Origin: an uncultured Aquimonas sp.
GTDB lineage: Bacteria > Pseudomonadota > Gammaproteobacteria > Xanthomonadales > Xanthomonadaceae
NCBI GenBank assembly: GCA_946481615.1
Contig: CAMLOR010000053.1
Location: 1 to 17,361, forward strand
Direction: 5' to 3'
DNA: 17,361 nucleotides
In this document: positions 1 through 11,157 of the stretch, piece after piece
Numbering within the stretch: the stretch's first letter is position 1
Layout: every line of letters begins with the position of its first letter
Translations under genes and position numbers: made by a program
Notes under the pieces: generated by a model
Databases searched by the model: none
What the model was told of the DNA's origin: nothing
What the model saw: only the letters and a program-made list of their open reading frames with translations

Positions 1-2
1 AC

Positions 3-761
3 GGCATCAGCGTGCTCGCCATCAACCGCGGCAACGAAGTGCATCGCGAGGACATCCGCAGCATGGCGATCCGCGCCGGCGACATGCTGGTCTTCCACAG
101 CATCTGGCGCGATCTGGCGATGGCGGCGGAGACGCGCGACTTCGTCGTGGTGACGGATTATCCGAAGGACGAGCAGCGTCCGCACAAACTATGGATGGCG
201 CTGGCGGTGTTCGGCATCGCGCTGGCGCTGGCGCTGTCGAACCAGATCGCGGTGCCGGTGGCGCTGATGGCCGGCGTGATCGGCATGTTGCTCACCGGCG
301 TGCTCAACATGGACGAGGCCTACGCCGCCATCAACTGGAAGACGGTCTTCATCATGGCCAGCCTGATCCCGCTGGGCTGGGCCGTCGACACTTCCGGCAC
401 CGCCGCATGGGTGGCGCAGAATGTGGTGGATCGCATCGGCACCATCCCGGTGTGGGCGATGCAGGCCACCATCGGCATCCTCACCATGCTGTTCGCGCTG
501 GTGGTGAGCAACGTGGGCGCTACCGTCATCATGGTGCCGATGGCGATCAACGTTGCGGTGTCGGCCGGCGCCGATCCCCTGCCCTTCGCGGTGCTGGTGG
601 CGCTGTGCGCTTCGAACAATCTGATCAGCGCGAGCAATCCCACCTTGTCGATGGTGATGGGGCCGGCGGGTTATCGCGCCAAGGATCTGCTGAAGGTGGG
701 ATTGCCGCTGTCGCTGCTGTATCTGGTGGTGGCGATTGCGTCGGTGAAGTTGATGTTCTAA
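3..761 (+). CDS. SLC13-family permease with RCK_C (TrkA-C) segment, 3' part only
   Basis: The reading frame is open to the left window edge, so the true start lies upstream; the first whole codon is at position 3. The first ~50 residues (GISVLAINRGNEV...AGDMLVFHS) look like the end of an RCK_C/TrkA-C domain, which some SLC13 (DASS) permeases carry in a cytoplasmic loop. The rest is hydrophobic with several membrane helices, including a SNVGATVIMVPMAI segment and the late signature SMVMGPAGYRAKDLLKVGLPL, where the family usually has N-x-MVxGPGGYxxxDfxKxGxPL. The family moves dicarboxylates or sulfate with Na+. The neighbouring cysB, cysG and cysK suggest sulfate or another sulfur oxyanion here, but that is inference from context. 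The usual TPxxHQtN-like stretch before the GPGGY motif reads SASNPTLS. It ends convergently with cysB, 98 bp away. Confidence 0.85.
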   Translation, partial: GISVLAINRGNEVHREDIRSMAIRAGDMLVFHSIWRDLAMAAETRDFVVVTDYPKDEQRPHKLWMALAVFGIALALALSNQIAVPVALMAGVIGMLLTGVLNMDEAYAAINWKTVFIMASLIPLGWAVDTSGTAAWVAQNVVDRIGTIPVWAMQATIGILTMLFALVVSNVGATVIMVPMAINVAVSAGADPLPFAVLVALCASNNLISASNPTLSMVMGPAGYRAKDLLKVGLPLSLLYLVVAIASVKLMF

Positions 762-771
762 GCGCGGATTC

Positions 772-819
772 GTGCATCGACCACTCCAAGCCGAAGGCGG
801 TCGGGTCGATTCGCTGCAC
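772..819. terminator. Candidate stem-loop between convergent permease and cysB genes
   Basis: GTGCA (772-776) pairs with TGCAC (815-819) and TCGACC (777-782) with GGTCGA (804-809), with a 5-nt bulge on the 3' side (810-814). It starts 11 nt after the permease stop and sits between two convergent genes, so it could serve both. There is no T-tract on either strand. The rest of the 98-bp gap holds only an imperfect direct repeat around GAAGGCGGT. Confidence 0.35.
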
Positions 820-859
820 CACCCGGAGAAATATCCGCTGAAGGCGGTAGGTCCCGCGC

Positions 860-1822
860 CTAGATAGCGGCATTCCACCGCGGCGGCTCAGGCCAACGCG
901 GTTCGATGTTGCCTTCGAGCGCGCGCCGCAGGTCCCGGCGGTCGAGTTGCGGGGCGAGTGCCACGACGAGGTCGAGCGCGTAGTCGCGCAGCACGCGTTC
1001 GCGGGGAAGCACGGCCCAGGCGATGCACTCGGGCACCGCGCTCGGTGCGGGCAGCACGCGCAGATCGGTGTCGTTCTGGCCCAGTGCCATTTCGGCCAGC
1101 AGACCGACGCCCAAACCGGCACGCACGTAGGTCTTGATCAGGTCCGCCTCGCGTGCGGTGAGCACGAAGTTCGGTTCGAGGCCGGCGCCGGCGAAGGCGC
1201 GGCGCAGCGAAGAATCCGGACGCGACGAGGATTCGTAGCTCACCAGCGGATGTTTCGACAAGGCTTCGAGCGTGGGCGGTTCTTCGCCCAGGGCATGCTG
1301 CGCGGGGACCAGCACGACGCGCCGCCAGCGGTACAGCGGCACGGCGAGGCCCGCCTGCGGCGCGGCGCCGCTGGTGCTGACCAGTGCGAAGTCGGCTTCG
1401 CCGCGCACGAGGCGATCGAGCACATCGCCCTCGCCTTCCGGCGAGAGGTGGAAACTCACGTCGGGATAGGTGCGGCGCAGCGCCGCGATCGCCTGCGGCA
1501 GCACGTAGCGCGCCTGCGTGTGCGTGGTGACGAGTTCCAGCCGTCCTTGCCCGTCGCCGCGCTGGTTCGCCGCGTAGGCGCGGATGTTGCCGGCCTCCGC
1601 CAGGATGCGGCGCGCGTGTTCGAGGATCTGCGCGCCACCCGGCGTGATGGCCTCCAGCGACCGCCCCTTGCGCGCGAACAGCAGGAAGCCCAGTTCGTCC
1701 TCGAGCTGCTTGAGCTGCTTGGAAAGGCCGGGCTGCGTGGCGTGCACGCGCTCGGCCGCCAGCGTGATATTGAGGCCGGCGTCGGTGATGGCGACGAGAT
1801 AACGGAGTTGCGTGAGCGTCAT
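860..1822 (-). CDS. cysB: CysB-like LysR-family transcriptional regulator
   Basis: The product is a 320-residue LysR regulator, close to the 324 residues of E. coli CysB. An N-terminal winged helix-turn-helix (about residues 1-60) begins MTLTQLRYLVAITDAGLN and contains ATQPGLSKQLKQLEDELG. The effector-binding domain follows and opens with TTHTQARYVLP, the CysB/Cbl hallmark where sulfate or N-acetylserine binds. Later EADLIKTYVRAGLGVGLLAEMA matches the CysB core. CysB activates sulfate assimilation genes when N-acetylserine signals sulfur limitation. Here it is transcribed divergently from cysG-cysK, its expected targets. The start codon has no recognisable Shine-Dalgarno and directly abuts an inverted repeat (1823-1845), so the mRNA may be leaderless or the start structured. 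An alternative is another CysB-clade paralogue such as Cbl. Confidence 0.88.
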   Translation of the reverse strand: MTLTQLRYLVAITDAGLNITLAAERVHATQPGLSKQLKQLEDELGFLLFARKGRSLEAITPGGAQILEHARRILAEAGNIRAYAANQRGDGQGRLELVTTHTQARYVLPQAIAALRRTYPDVSFHLSPEGEGDVLDRLVRGEADFALVSTSGAAPQAGLAVPLYRWRRVVLVPAQHALGEEPPTLEALSKHPLVSYESSSRPDSSLRRAFAGAGLEPNFVLTAREADLIKTYVRAGLGVGLLAEMALGQNDTDLRVLPAPSAVPECIAWAVLPRERVLRDYALDLVVALAPQLDRRDLRRALEGNIEPRWPEPPRWNAAI

Positions 1823-1845
1823 GCCGCTACGCTATGGCAAGCGGC
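1823..1845. promoter_or_regulatory. Candidate LysR-type operator (T-N11-A dyad) upstream of cysB
   Basis: GCCGCT (1823-1828) and AGCGGC (1840-1845) form a perfect 6-bp inverted repeat separated by 11 nt. The inner bases fit the T-N11-A rule for LysR-type binding sites. It touches the cysB start codon in the 118-bp divergent cysB/cysG region, where negative autoregulation of a LysR gene is usual. Dyads of this size also arise by chance in GC-rich DNA. In the mRNA it could instead fold over the start. I found no convincing -35/-10 pair in this intergenic region. Confidence 0.4.
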
Positions 1846-1940
1846 CCGGAGCGTCCACCGGCGGCTGATAACCGCGCGGCATGAGAAAACGCGGCGCCGT
1901 CATTTCCGGGCGGCTTCGCTGCGGCCGAGCATCGTGGCCC

Positions 1941-3407
1941 ATGAGCCACCCTGCCCCCCGACTCTATCCCCTGTTCGCTGATCTGGCCGGCAAGCGCGTG
2001 CTGGTCGTGGGCGGCGGCGCGGTGGCGCTGCGCAAGACGCGCGCGCTGCTCGACGCCGGCGCGCTGGTGACGGTCGGCGCACCGGCCTTCGAGCCCGGCA
2101 TCGAAGCGTTGCGCGTGCGGCTGGTGTTCGGCGAGTTCGAGGAAGGCTGGCTGGACACGGCCTGGCTGGTGGTGGCCGCCACCGACGATCGCGCGGTGAA
2201 CGCGCGCGTCGCCGAGGCCTGCGCGCACCGCCGCGTACTGGTCAACGTGGTGGACGATCTGGATCTGTCGAGCTTCCAGGTGCCGGCCGTCGTCGAGCGC
2301 GGACCGCTGCGGATCGCGATCTCCAGCGCGGGCGCAGCGCCGATGCTGGCACGCGCATTGCGCGAGCGCCTCGAAACGCAGCTCGACGAATCGCTGGGCG
2401 ACCTCGCGCGTTTGCTGGCGCAGGCGCGCGCGGCGATCCGGCGCAAGCTGCCCGATCTTTCCGCCCGCCGCCGCTTCTTCGTGCGCGTGCTCGAAGGCCG
2501 CATTCCCGCGCTGCTGCGCGGCGGGCGAACGGGCGAAGCGCAGGCCGCGCTCGACGAAGAACTTTCGGTGCGACCGGCACAGCTGCGCGGGCGCGTCGCG
2601 CTCGTCGGCGCCGGTCCCGGCGACCCCGGCCTGCTCACGTTGCGTGCGCTGCGCCTGCTCAACGAAGCCGACGTCATCCTGCACGACCGCCTGGTGTCGC
2701 CCGACGTGCTGGCGCTCGCGCGCAAGGATGCCGAACGCATCGAAGTCGGCAAGCAGGCGGGCAACCATCACGTCACGCAGGAACGCATCCACGAACTGAT
2801 GCTCGCCCACGCGCGGCAGGGCCGGTTCGTCGTGCGCCTGAAGGGCGGCGATCCCTTCGTGTTCGGCCGCGGTGGCGAGGAACTCGAAGTGCTGCGCGCG
2901 CACGGCGTCGATTACGAAGTCGTGCCCGGCATCACCGCCGCCGTCGCCTGCGCGGCGTACGCGGGCATTCCGCTCACGCATCGCGAGCATGCGCAGTCGG
3001 TGCGCTTCGTCACCGCGCACGGCCGCGACGACTCCCCTTCCCCCGATTGGCCGGCGCTGGCGCAGGAACGCCAGACGCTCGCCTTCTACATGGGCGTGGC
3101 GGGCTTGGCCGCGGTGCGCGACGGGCTCGTTTCGCACGGGCGCGATGGCGGCACGCCGTTCGCGCTGGTCGAGAACGGCACGCGCCGCGACCAGCGCGTG
3201 ATCACCGGCGCGCTGCGCGATCTGCCCGAACTCGCCGCGCGCCACGCGGTGCAATCGCCCGCGATGCTGTTCGTGGGCGAAGTGGCGGCCTTCGCGAACA
3301 CGCTGCACTGGTTCGGGGCGCCGCCAGCGAGCGATCCCACCGCGTCCGCGCACGGCGAGCCTGCCGAATCCGCCGTCCCGCTACCCGCCCTCGAACAGGC
3401 CGCCTGA
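1941..3407 (+). CDS. cysG: Siroheme synthase (trifunctional CysG)
   Basis: This fused enzyme makes siroheme from uroporphyrinogen III: methyltransferase (SUMT), precorrin-2 dehydrogenase and sirohydrochlorin ferrochelatase. From the ATG at 1941 it has 488 residues (E. coli CysG has 457). The N-terminal part has the NAD loop [16 protein letters not shown] (residues 17-32) and NVVDD with Asp105, matching the E. coli catalytic Asp104. The C-terminal SUMT part starts near 219 with [14 protein letters not shown]. It continues with [33 protein letters not shown] and the FYMG segment with Met384. An upstream in-frame ATG at 1881 would add 20 residues that do not look like the family, so 1941 is preferred, although neither start has a strong ribosome site. 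The last ~35 residues are Ala/Pro-rich and look like a linker tail. cysK follows after one nucleotide, so coupled translation is likely. Siroheme is the cofactor of sulfite reductase. Confidence 0.94.
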   Translation: MSHPAPRLYPLFADLAGKRVLVVGGGAVALRKTRALLDAGALVTVGAPAFEPGIEALRVRLVFGEFEEGWLDTAWLVVAATDDRAVNARVAEACAHRRVLVNVVDDLDLSSFQVPAVVERGPLRIAISSAGAAPMLARALRERLETQLDESLGDLARLLAQARAAIRRKLPDLSARRRFFVRVLEGRIPALLRGGRTGEAQAALDEELSVRPAQLRGRVALVGAGPGDPGLLTLRALRLLNEADVILHDRLVSPDVLALARKDAERIEVGKQAGNHHVTQERIHELMLAHARQGRFVVRLKGGDPFVFGRGGEELEVLRAHGVDYEVVPGITAAVACAAYAGIPLTHREHAQSVRFVTAHGRDDSPSPDWPALAQERQTLAFYMGVAGLAAVRDGLVSHGRDGGTPFALVENGTRRDQRVITGALRDLPELAARHAVQSPAMLFVGEVAAFANTLHWFGAPPASDPTASAHGEPAESAVPLPALEQAA

Positions 3408-3408
3408 G

Positions 3409-6683
<3,275 letters not shown>

Positions 6684-6685
6684 GT

Positions 6686-6725
6686 CGATCGCTCGCGCGC
6701 GGCACCGCGCGCGAGTCGGCGATCG
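6686..6725 (+). terminator. Strong stem-loop after katG
   Basis: CTCGCGCGCG (6692-6701) pairs perfectly with CGCGCGCGAG (6706-6715) around the 4-nt loop GCAC. An outer CGATCG/CGATCG helix (6686-6691 with 6720-6725) extends it past a 4-nt bulge. It begins 3 nt after the katG stop. No T-tract follows. Confidence 0.6.
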
Positions 6726-6731
6726 GATGAG

Positions 6732-6761
6732 GCGCGCCGCCGCAGACCGGCGGCGGCGCGC
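6732..6761. terminator. Second GC-rich stem-loop in the katG 3' region
   Basis: GCGCGCCGCCG (6732-6742) pairs perfectly over 11 bp with CGGCGGCGCGC (6751-6761) around an 8-nt loop. It follows the first hairpin by 6 nt. It may back up termination, or be part of the untranslated leader of the next gene. The remaining ~125 bp up to 6887 shows no convincing promoter. Confidence 0.45.
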
Positions 6762-6887
6762 GAAGCCCCGCTTCCTTGCGCCGATCGACGAACGTCGCGC
6801 CCTTCGACGGCGCGGGATGTCCCGGTCCCCGCCGTTTCTCGTTCCTCGCCATCGTCCGGCCCTGGGCCGAATCGATCGGGGATCGCC

Positions 6888-9800
6888 ATGCACCACCGTT
6901 TCCTGCGCGCATCGGCCGCGCTGTTCGCCTGCGCGCTGCCGTTCTGCGCAAACGCCGCCACCTACACCGTCACCAACACCAACGACGCCGGCGCCGGTTC
7001 GCTGCGCGCCGCGCTGCTGAGCGCCAACGGCAACGCAGGACTCGACTTCATCAACTTCAACATCCCCGGCGCGGGGGAGAAAGTCATCAGCCCGCTGACG
7101 TCGCTGCCGGCCGCGAGCGCCACCGCGGCGGTGTACATCAACGGCTTCAGCCAGCCGGGCTTCACCACCGTGCCGCTGATCCGCCTGGACGGCGTCAACC
7201 TGCCGGACAACGCGAGCGGCCTGACGCTGAGCGCTCCCAGCAGCACCATCCGCGGGCTGAAGTTCACGCGCTTCGGCACGGGCGTCCTGATCTACGGCGA
7301 CAACGCGGACATCTATGGCAGCTGGTTCGGCACCGACGGCACCGTGGCGCTCGGCAACAACGCCGGCATCCGCCTGCTCGCCGACGCCGCCGCCATCGGC
7401 GGCACGCTCGCCACCTCGCGCTGCGTGTTCTCCGGCAACGGCACCGGCATCTATCTGGACCCGGGCTTCAGCGGCACGACGATCGTCAACTCGTACTTCG
7501 GCCTCAATCCCGCCGGCACGGCGGCGATACCGAACGAGAACACCGGCATCCGCAGCTTCGCCGACGACGTGATCATCGGCGGCACGCTCGCCACGCAGCG
7601 CAACGTGATCTCCGGCAACGGCTACGGCATCGGGATCGAGGCCGGCACGCTCGCGACCGTCTACAACAACTACATCGGCACCAACGCCGCCGGCACGGCC
7701 GCGGTGCCGAACGGCGTCGGCATCGGCGTGTCGGGCGGCAGCGACCACAATATCGGCGGCTCCGTCGCGGGCACCGGCAACCTGATCTCGGGCAACACCG
7801 GCACCGGCATCTACGTGGGCGGCAATGCCTCCCTCGTGCGCATCCGCGGCAATCGCGTCGGCACCGACGCGGCGGGCAACGCGGCGCTGCCCAACGGCTA
7901 TGGCATGGATGTCCACGGCTCGGACATCGACATCGGCGGCAACGGCGTGGGCAATCACGTCGCGGGCAACCTGGAAACCGGCATCTCCGTGGCAGCGAGC
8001 GCCTCGCTGGTGCGCGTGCTGGGCAACCGCGTGGGCATCAACGCGGCCGGCAACGCCGTGCTTCCCAACGATCAGGGCATCGTGGCCTACGGCACCAGCG
8101 TGGAGATCGGCGGTTCGGTGCCGGGCACCGGCAACGTGATTTCCGGCAACGTCGACACCGGCGTCTACGTGGGCGGCACCGCTTCGCTGGTGCGGGTGCG
8201 CGGCAACCGCATCGGCACCAACGAGGCCGGCACCGCCGCGCTGTCCAACGGCCAGTACGGCGTGCAGGTGCACGGCACCGACGTCGACGTGGGCGGGTCG
8301 CAGGGTGCGTTGAACGTGATTTCCGGCAACGGGCGCGACGGCATCGGCGTGGGCGCCTCCGCCGGGCACGTCTTCATCTTCAACAATCGCATCGGCACCA
8401 ATCTCGCCGGCACCGCCGCCATCCCGAACGTGGAGGAAGGCATCTCGGTGGGCGGCACCGACATCCACATCGGGCCGCTCATGAACCTGATCTCCGGCAA
8501 CGGCGGCAACGGCATTTCGGTGCACTCCGTCGACGGCGTCGAGATCACCAACAACCGCATCGGCACCGATCTTGCCGGCATGGCCGCGTTGCCGAACGGC
8601 GGCTACGGCATCCGCGTGCTGGCGGGCAGCGGCGTGCAGATCGGCCTGCCCAACGCCGGCAATCTGGTGTCGGGCAATGCGCGCAGCCTGTCGCTGGAGA
8701 ACGGTGGCAACATCGTGCAGGGCAACACCATCGGCCTCAACGCGGACGAAACCGCGGCGCTGGGCAACGGCGAAGGCATCGATCTTTCCAGCAGCGACAA
8801 CCTGTTCGGCGGCACCGGCGCCGGCGAAGGCAATGTCGTGGCCGGCAACGACGGCGGCGTGAGCGTGAGCGCCGGCGGCATGCACAACGTCATCCAGGGC
8901 AATTTCCTCGGCAGCAATCGCCTCGGCACCTTCGTGCCCGGCAACGGCTATTCCTCGATGCAGATTTACGAGGGCTTCGACACGCTCGTCGGCGGCACGC
9001 AGCCGGGTGCGGGCAACGTGATCGCCGGCAACTACGCCGCCGGCATCTTCACGCGCGTGGGCAAGCGCAATTCGTTCCTCGGCAACAGCATCCATTCGAA
9101 CGAATTGAGCGGCATCGACAACGAACCCGTCGGACCGAGCCCGAACGATCCGCTCGACACCGACCAGGGTCCGAACGAAAACCAGAACCGTCCCGTGGTG
9201 CGCTCGGCGATCGCATCCAACAACCAGATCGCCATCGTCGGCGAATTGCGTTCCGCGCCCGGGCTCAGCTATCGCGTCGAATTCTTCCACAACGCCGCCT
9301 GCCACGAGAGCGGCCTGGGCGAAGGCCGCACCTTCCTGGGCTTCGCCGAGGTCGCGACGCAGGCCGACGGCACCGGCGCCATCGTCACCTCGCTGGCCAG
9401 CAATCTTTCCAGCGGTTTCGTCACCGCCACGGCGACGGCGCCCGACGGCAACACGTCGGAATTTTCGCCGTGCATCGCGATGGGCGTGCCGGGCAACGGC
9501 AAGTTCACCTTCTGGCGCAACCCGGGCCTTTCGTACGAAGACCATCAGAAGGTCGAGATCTCGGTGGTGCGTTCCGAAGGCCTCGAAGGCACGGTATCGG
9601 TGAGCTTCGCCACCGTGCCCGACAGCGCCACCGCGCCGGCCGACTACACCCACACCGCGCAGGTGCTCACCTTCGGCCCGGGCGAATGGCTGCGCACGGT
9701 GACCGTGCCGCTGAAGCTCGACAACGACGTCGAAGGCGACCAGGAATTCAAGGTGACGCTCGCCAATCCCACCGGCGGCGCCACCGTCGGCACGGCCGAG

Positions 9801-10211
9801 GCCACCTACATCCTCTTCGACCACGAACAGTCCTATCCCTTCCTCCTTGTGAACAACGTCAGCCTCGACGAGCCGGCCAGCGGACAGGCGGTGGCCACCT
9901 TCGACGTGACGCTCACCAGCACCGACCACGCGGTCGTCGTCGACTACGAAACCATGGCCGAAACCGCTACGGCGGGTGCCGATTTCCAGGCCAAGTCGGG
10001 GACGCTCACCTTCCCCGCCAGCGCCACCACGACCACGTTGAAGGTTTCGGTGCCCATCTACGCGGACGACGTCGACGAAACCGACGAGACCTTCCGCCTC
10101 GATGTGCACGGCAACAGCGGCACCTTCATCGCCTCCGAAACGGTGGGCGAGGCCATCATCCGCGACGATTCGGCACCGATCGCCGGGATCTTCGCCGACG
10201 GTTTCGAGTGA
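6888..10211 (+). CDS. Secreted right-handed beta-helix repeat protein with Calx-beta-like domains
   Basis: This is an 1107-residue exported protein. Residues 1-23 form a signal peptide with a likely cleavage after CANAA or nearby. TYTVTNTNDAGAGSLRAALLSAN follows, the usual opening of CSLREA-type beta-helix proteins. Residues ~145-690 hold ten repeats with NRIGTNxAGTAALPNG-type cores alternating with NVISGN-type turns, expected to stack as a parallel beta-helix. Residues ~745-865 are an Ig-like segment (NRPVVRSA...VTATATAPDGNTSEFS). Two Calx-beta-like domains span ~868-980 and ~984-1095, each with an acidic DDVDETDETF-like loop suited to Ca2+. The chain ends IAGIFADGFE. A weak GGGGA lies 5 nt before the ATG. 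Role unknown; a surface or extracellular adhesin, or polysaccharide binding, is plausible. No catalytic residues are recognised. It is flanked by hairpins and is probably monocistronic. Confidence 0.88.
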   Translation: MHHRFLRASAALFACALPFCANAATYTVTNTNDAGAGSLRAALLSANGNAGLDFINFNIPGAGEKVISPLTSLPAASATAAVYINGFSQPGFTTVPLIRLDGVNLPDNASGLTLSAPSSTIRGLKFTRFGTGVLIYGDNADIYGSWFGTDGTVALGNNAGIRLLADAAAIGGTLATSRCVFSGNGTGIYLDPGFSGTTIVNSYFGLNPAGTAAIPNENTGIRSFADDVIIGGTLATQRNVISGNGYGIGIEAGTLATVYNNYIGTNAAGTAAVPNGVGIGVSGGSDHNIGGSVAGTGNLISGNTGTGIYVGGNASLVRIRGNRVGTDAAGNAALPNGYGMDVHGSDIDIGGNGVGNHVAGNLETGISVAASASLVRVLGNRVGINAAGNAVLPNDQGIVAYGTSVEIGGSVPGTGNVISGNVDTGVYVGGTASLVRVRGNRIGTNEAGTAALSNGQYGVQVHGTDVDVGGSQGALNVISGNGRDGIGVGASAGHVFIFNNRIGTNLAGTAAIPNVEEGISVGGTDIHIGPLMNLISGNGGNGISVHSVDGVEITNNRIGTDLAGMAALPNGGYGIRVLAGSGVQIGLPNAGNLVSGNARSLSLENGGNIVQGNTIGLNADETAALGNGEGIDLSSSDNLFGGTGAGEGNVVAGNDGGVSVSAGGMHNVIQGNFLGSNRLGTFVPGNGYSSMQIYEGFDTLVGGTQPGAGNVIAGNYAAGIFTRVGKRNSFLGNSIHSNELSGIDNEPVGPSPNDPLDTDQGPNENQNRPVVRSAIASNNQIAIVGELRSAPGLSYRVEFFHNAACHESGLGEGRTFLGFAEVATQADGTGAIVTSLASNLSSGFVTATATAPDGNTSEFSPCIAMGVPGNGKFTFWRNPGLSYEDHQKVEISVVRSEGLEGTVSVSFATVPDSATAPADYTHTAQVLTFGPGEWLRTVTVPLKLDNDVEGDQEFKVTLANPTGGATVGTAEATYILFDHEQSYPFLLVNNVSLDEPASGQAVATFDVTLTSTDHAVVVDYETMAETATAGADFQAKSGTLTFPASATTTTLKVSVPIYADDVDETDETFRLDVHGNSGTFIASETVGEAIIRDDSAPIAGIFADGFE
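7320..8960 (+). repeat. Ten degenerate intragenic repeats (168-183 nt) of the beta-helix domain
   Basis: Codons for the N-x-IG-T-N/D core recur at about 7320, 7491, 7668, 7851, 8025, 8205, 8385, 8553, 8724 and 8901. The spacing is 171, 177, 183, 174, 180, 180, 168, 171 and 177 nt, always a multiple of three. Each unit encodes 56-61 residues, probably two to three helix coils. The middle copies (7668-8553) are the best conserved and the outer ones have drifted. DNA identity between copies is partial, so this is an old protein repeat and not a recent tandem duplication. Confidence 0.8.
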
Positions 10212-10232
10212 GGCATCGGCATCCCTCGCAGC

Positions 10233-10266
10233 GTGCGCGCCAGCGGTCTCGACCGTGGGCGCGCAC
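10233..10266 (+). terminator. Two-tier stem-loop after the beta-helix gene
   Basis: GTGCGCGCC (10233-10241) pairs perfectly with GGCGCGCAC (10258-10266). Inside it CGGTC (10244-10248) pairs with GACCG (10251-10255), separated by a symmetric 2x2 internal loop. It lies 22 nt after the stop codon and no T-tract follows. The rest of the gap to 10390 holds no gene I can support. Confidence 0.6.
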
Positions 10267-10390
10267 GCGCGCTGCTCCCGCGCGAAGGTAAGCTGCACGC
10301 CACGAGCTGCCCGCAGCGCGGCCCCGCGGTGCCACGGTTTTTGCACCTGCCCGGGAGAGGCTGGCTCACCCTCACAGCGGAGGCAAGACG

Positions 10391-10948
10391 ATGGCCGGAA
10401 CCATGGAAACCCGCATGCCTCGCGGCATCCGGCATTGGCGGATCGCGGTCTGGGGCGCCGCCGCCTTCCTTCTGCTCCTGCCTGCGGTCGCGATGCAGTT
10501 CACGCGCGAGGTGGACTGGGACGCCGCGGATTTCACCGTGATAGCCGTGATGCTGCTGGCGGCCTGCGCGGCCTTCGAGATCGCCGCGCGCGTGGCGCGC
10601 AGCAATGCCTACCTCCTGGCCGCGCTGGGCGCGATCGGCGCCGGCTTCGTGCTGGTGTGGATCAACCTGGCGGTGGGCATCATCGGCAGCGAGAACGATC
10701 CTGCCAACCTGCTGTTCGGCGGCGTGCTGCTCACCGCCATCGTCGGCGCCGCCGTGGCGCGCCTGCAGCCGCGCAGCATGGCCATCGCGATGTACGCCAC
10801 GGCGGCCGTGCAGGGATCGATCGGCATCTACGCGGCGATCGGCGGCCACGTCGAGGCCGTCGTCCTGTGCGTTTTCTTCGCGGGCGTGTGGATCGCCTCG
10901 GGGCTGTTGTTCGCCCATGCGGCGCGCCAGCAGGGCGCCGCGTCCTGA
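10391..10948 (+). CDS. Hypothetical six-helix inner membrane protein
   Basis: This 185-residue hydrophobic protein has about six membrane segments, near residues 16-37, 48-68, 73-98, 105-124, 129-151 and 153-178. A short polar N-terminus precedes them, and a REVDWDAADF loop lies between helices 1 and 2. The start at 10391 is supported by GGAGG at 10379-10383, 7 nt upstream; later ATGs at 10403 and 10415 lack such a site. I do not recognise a named family with certainty. Small membrane proteins with this FTREVDWDxxDF loop are, from memory, widespread hypothetical proteins in proteobacteria. The gene stands alone between the beta-helix gene and a convergent small gene. There are no catalytic motifs, so no function is proposed. 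Confidence 0.8.
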   Translation: MAGTMETRMPRGIRHWRIAVWGAAAFLLLLPAVAMQFTREVDWDAADFTVIAVMLLAACAAFEIAARVARSNAYLLAALGAIGAGFVLVWINLAVGIIGSENDPANLLFGGVLLTAIVGAAVARLQPRSMAIAMYATAAVQGSIGIYAAIGGHVEAVVLCVFFAGVWIASGLLFAHAARQQGAAS

Positions 10949-10983
10949 CGCAGGCGGGCGCAGCGCGCCGGCGTCACGGACGA

Positions 10984-11008
10984 CCGCCGGCGCCTTGCGC
11001 GCCGGCGG
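10984..11008. terminator. Perfect 10-bp stem-loop shared by convergent genes
   Basis: CCGCCGGCGC (10984-10993) pairs perfectly with GCGCCGGCGG (10999-11008) around the loop CTTGC. It lies 35 nt after the membrane-protein stop (+) and 7 nt after the stop of the small Arg-rich ORF (-), so it could end both transcripts. No T-tract is seen on either side. Confidence 0.6.
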
Positions 11009-11015
11009 GCTGACG

Positions 11016-11087
11016 TCAGAGCTTGCCGCGCGAGCGGAAGTTGCTGCGCAGGCGGTTGCGACGGCGGCGGAGACGGGAAAGCTTCAT
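11016..11087 (-). CDS. Candidate small gene for a 23-residue arginine-rich peptide
   Basis: An ATG at 11087-11085 (minus strand) opens a 23-codon frame that starts MKLSRLRRRR and ends FRSRGKL before TGA. Nine Arg and two Lys make nearly half the residues basic. GAGGA (11096-11100) lies 8 nt before the ATG, and a perfect hairpin follows 7 nt after the stop. A GACAAT hexamer (11121-11126 on the minus strand) could be a -10 element giving a ~27-nt leader. I do not recognise the family. Its composition resembles tiny basic ribosome- or nucleic-acid-binding proteins, but that is a guess. Its short length means chance cannot be excluded. The full set of expression signals in a ~210-bp gap is the reason for calling it. 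Confidence 0.5.
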   Translation of the reverse strand: MKLSRLRRRRNRLRSNFRSRGKL

Positions 11088-11095
11088 CGGGAGAG

Positions 11096-11100
11096 TCCTC
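11096..11100 (-). promoter_or_regulatory. Ribosome binding site of the small Arg-rich ORF
   Basis: The minus strand reads GAGGA here, 8 nt upstream of the ATG at 11087. This is one of the better Shine-Dalgarno matches in the window. Confidence 0.5.
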
Positions 11101-11157
11101 GGGGGTTGAAAGGGGGGCGGATTGTCGCACGGGGCCGGTTTTCGCGCCCGCGGGCCC

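Noticed and set aside
1881..1940. Upstream ATG start for cysG
   Set aside because: The 20 extra residues are Arg/Gly-rich and unlike the family, while [15 protein letters not shown] at 1941 matches the usual CysG N-terminus.
6776..10291. An 1171-codon plus-strand frame over the beta-helix gene
   Set aside because: It is an Arg/His-rich alternate frame of the same repeats. The frame at 6888 has a signal peptide, recognisable domains and a normal composition.
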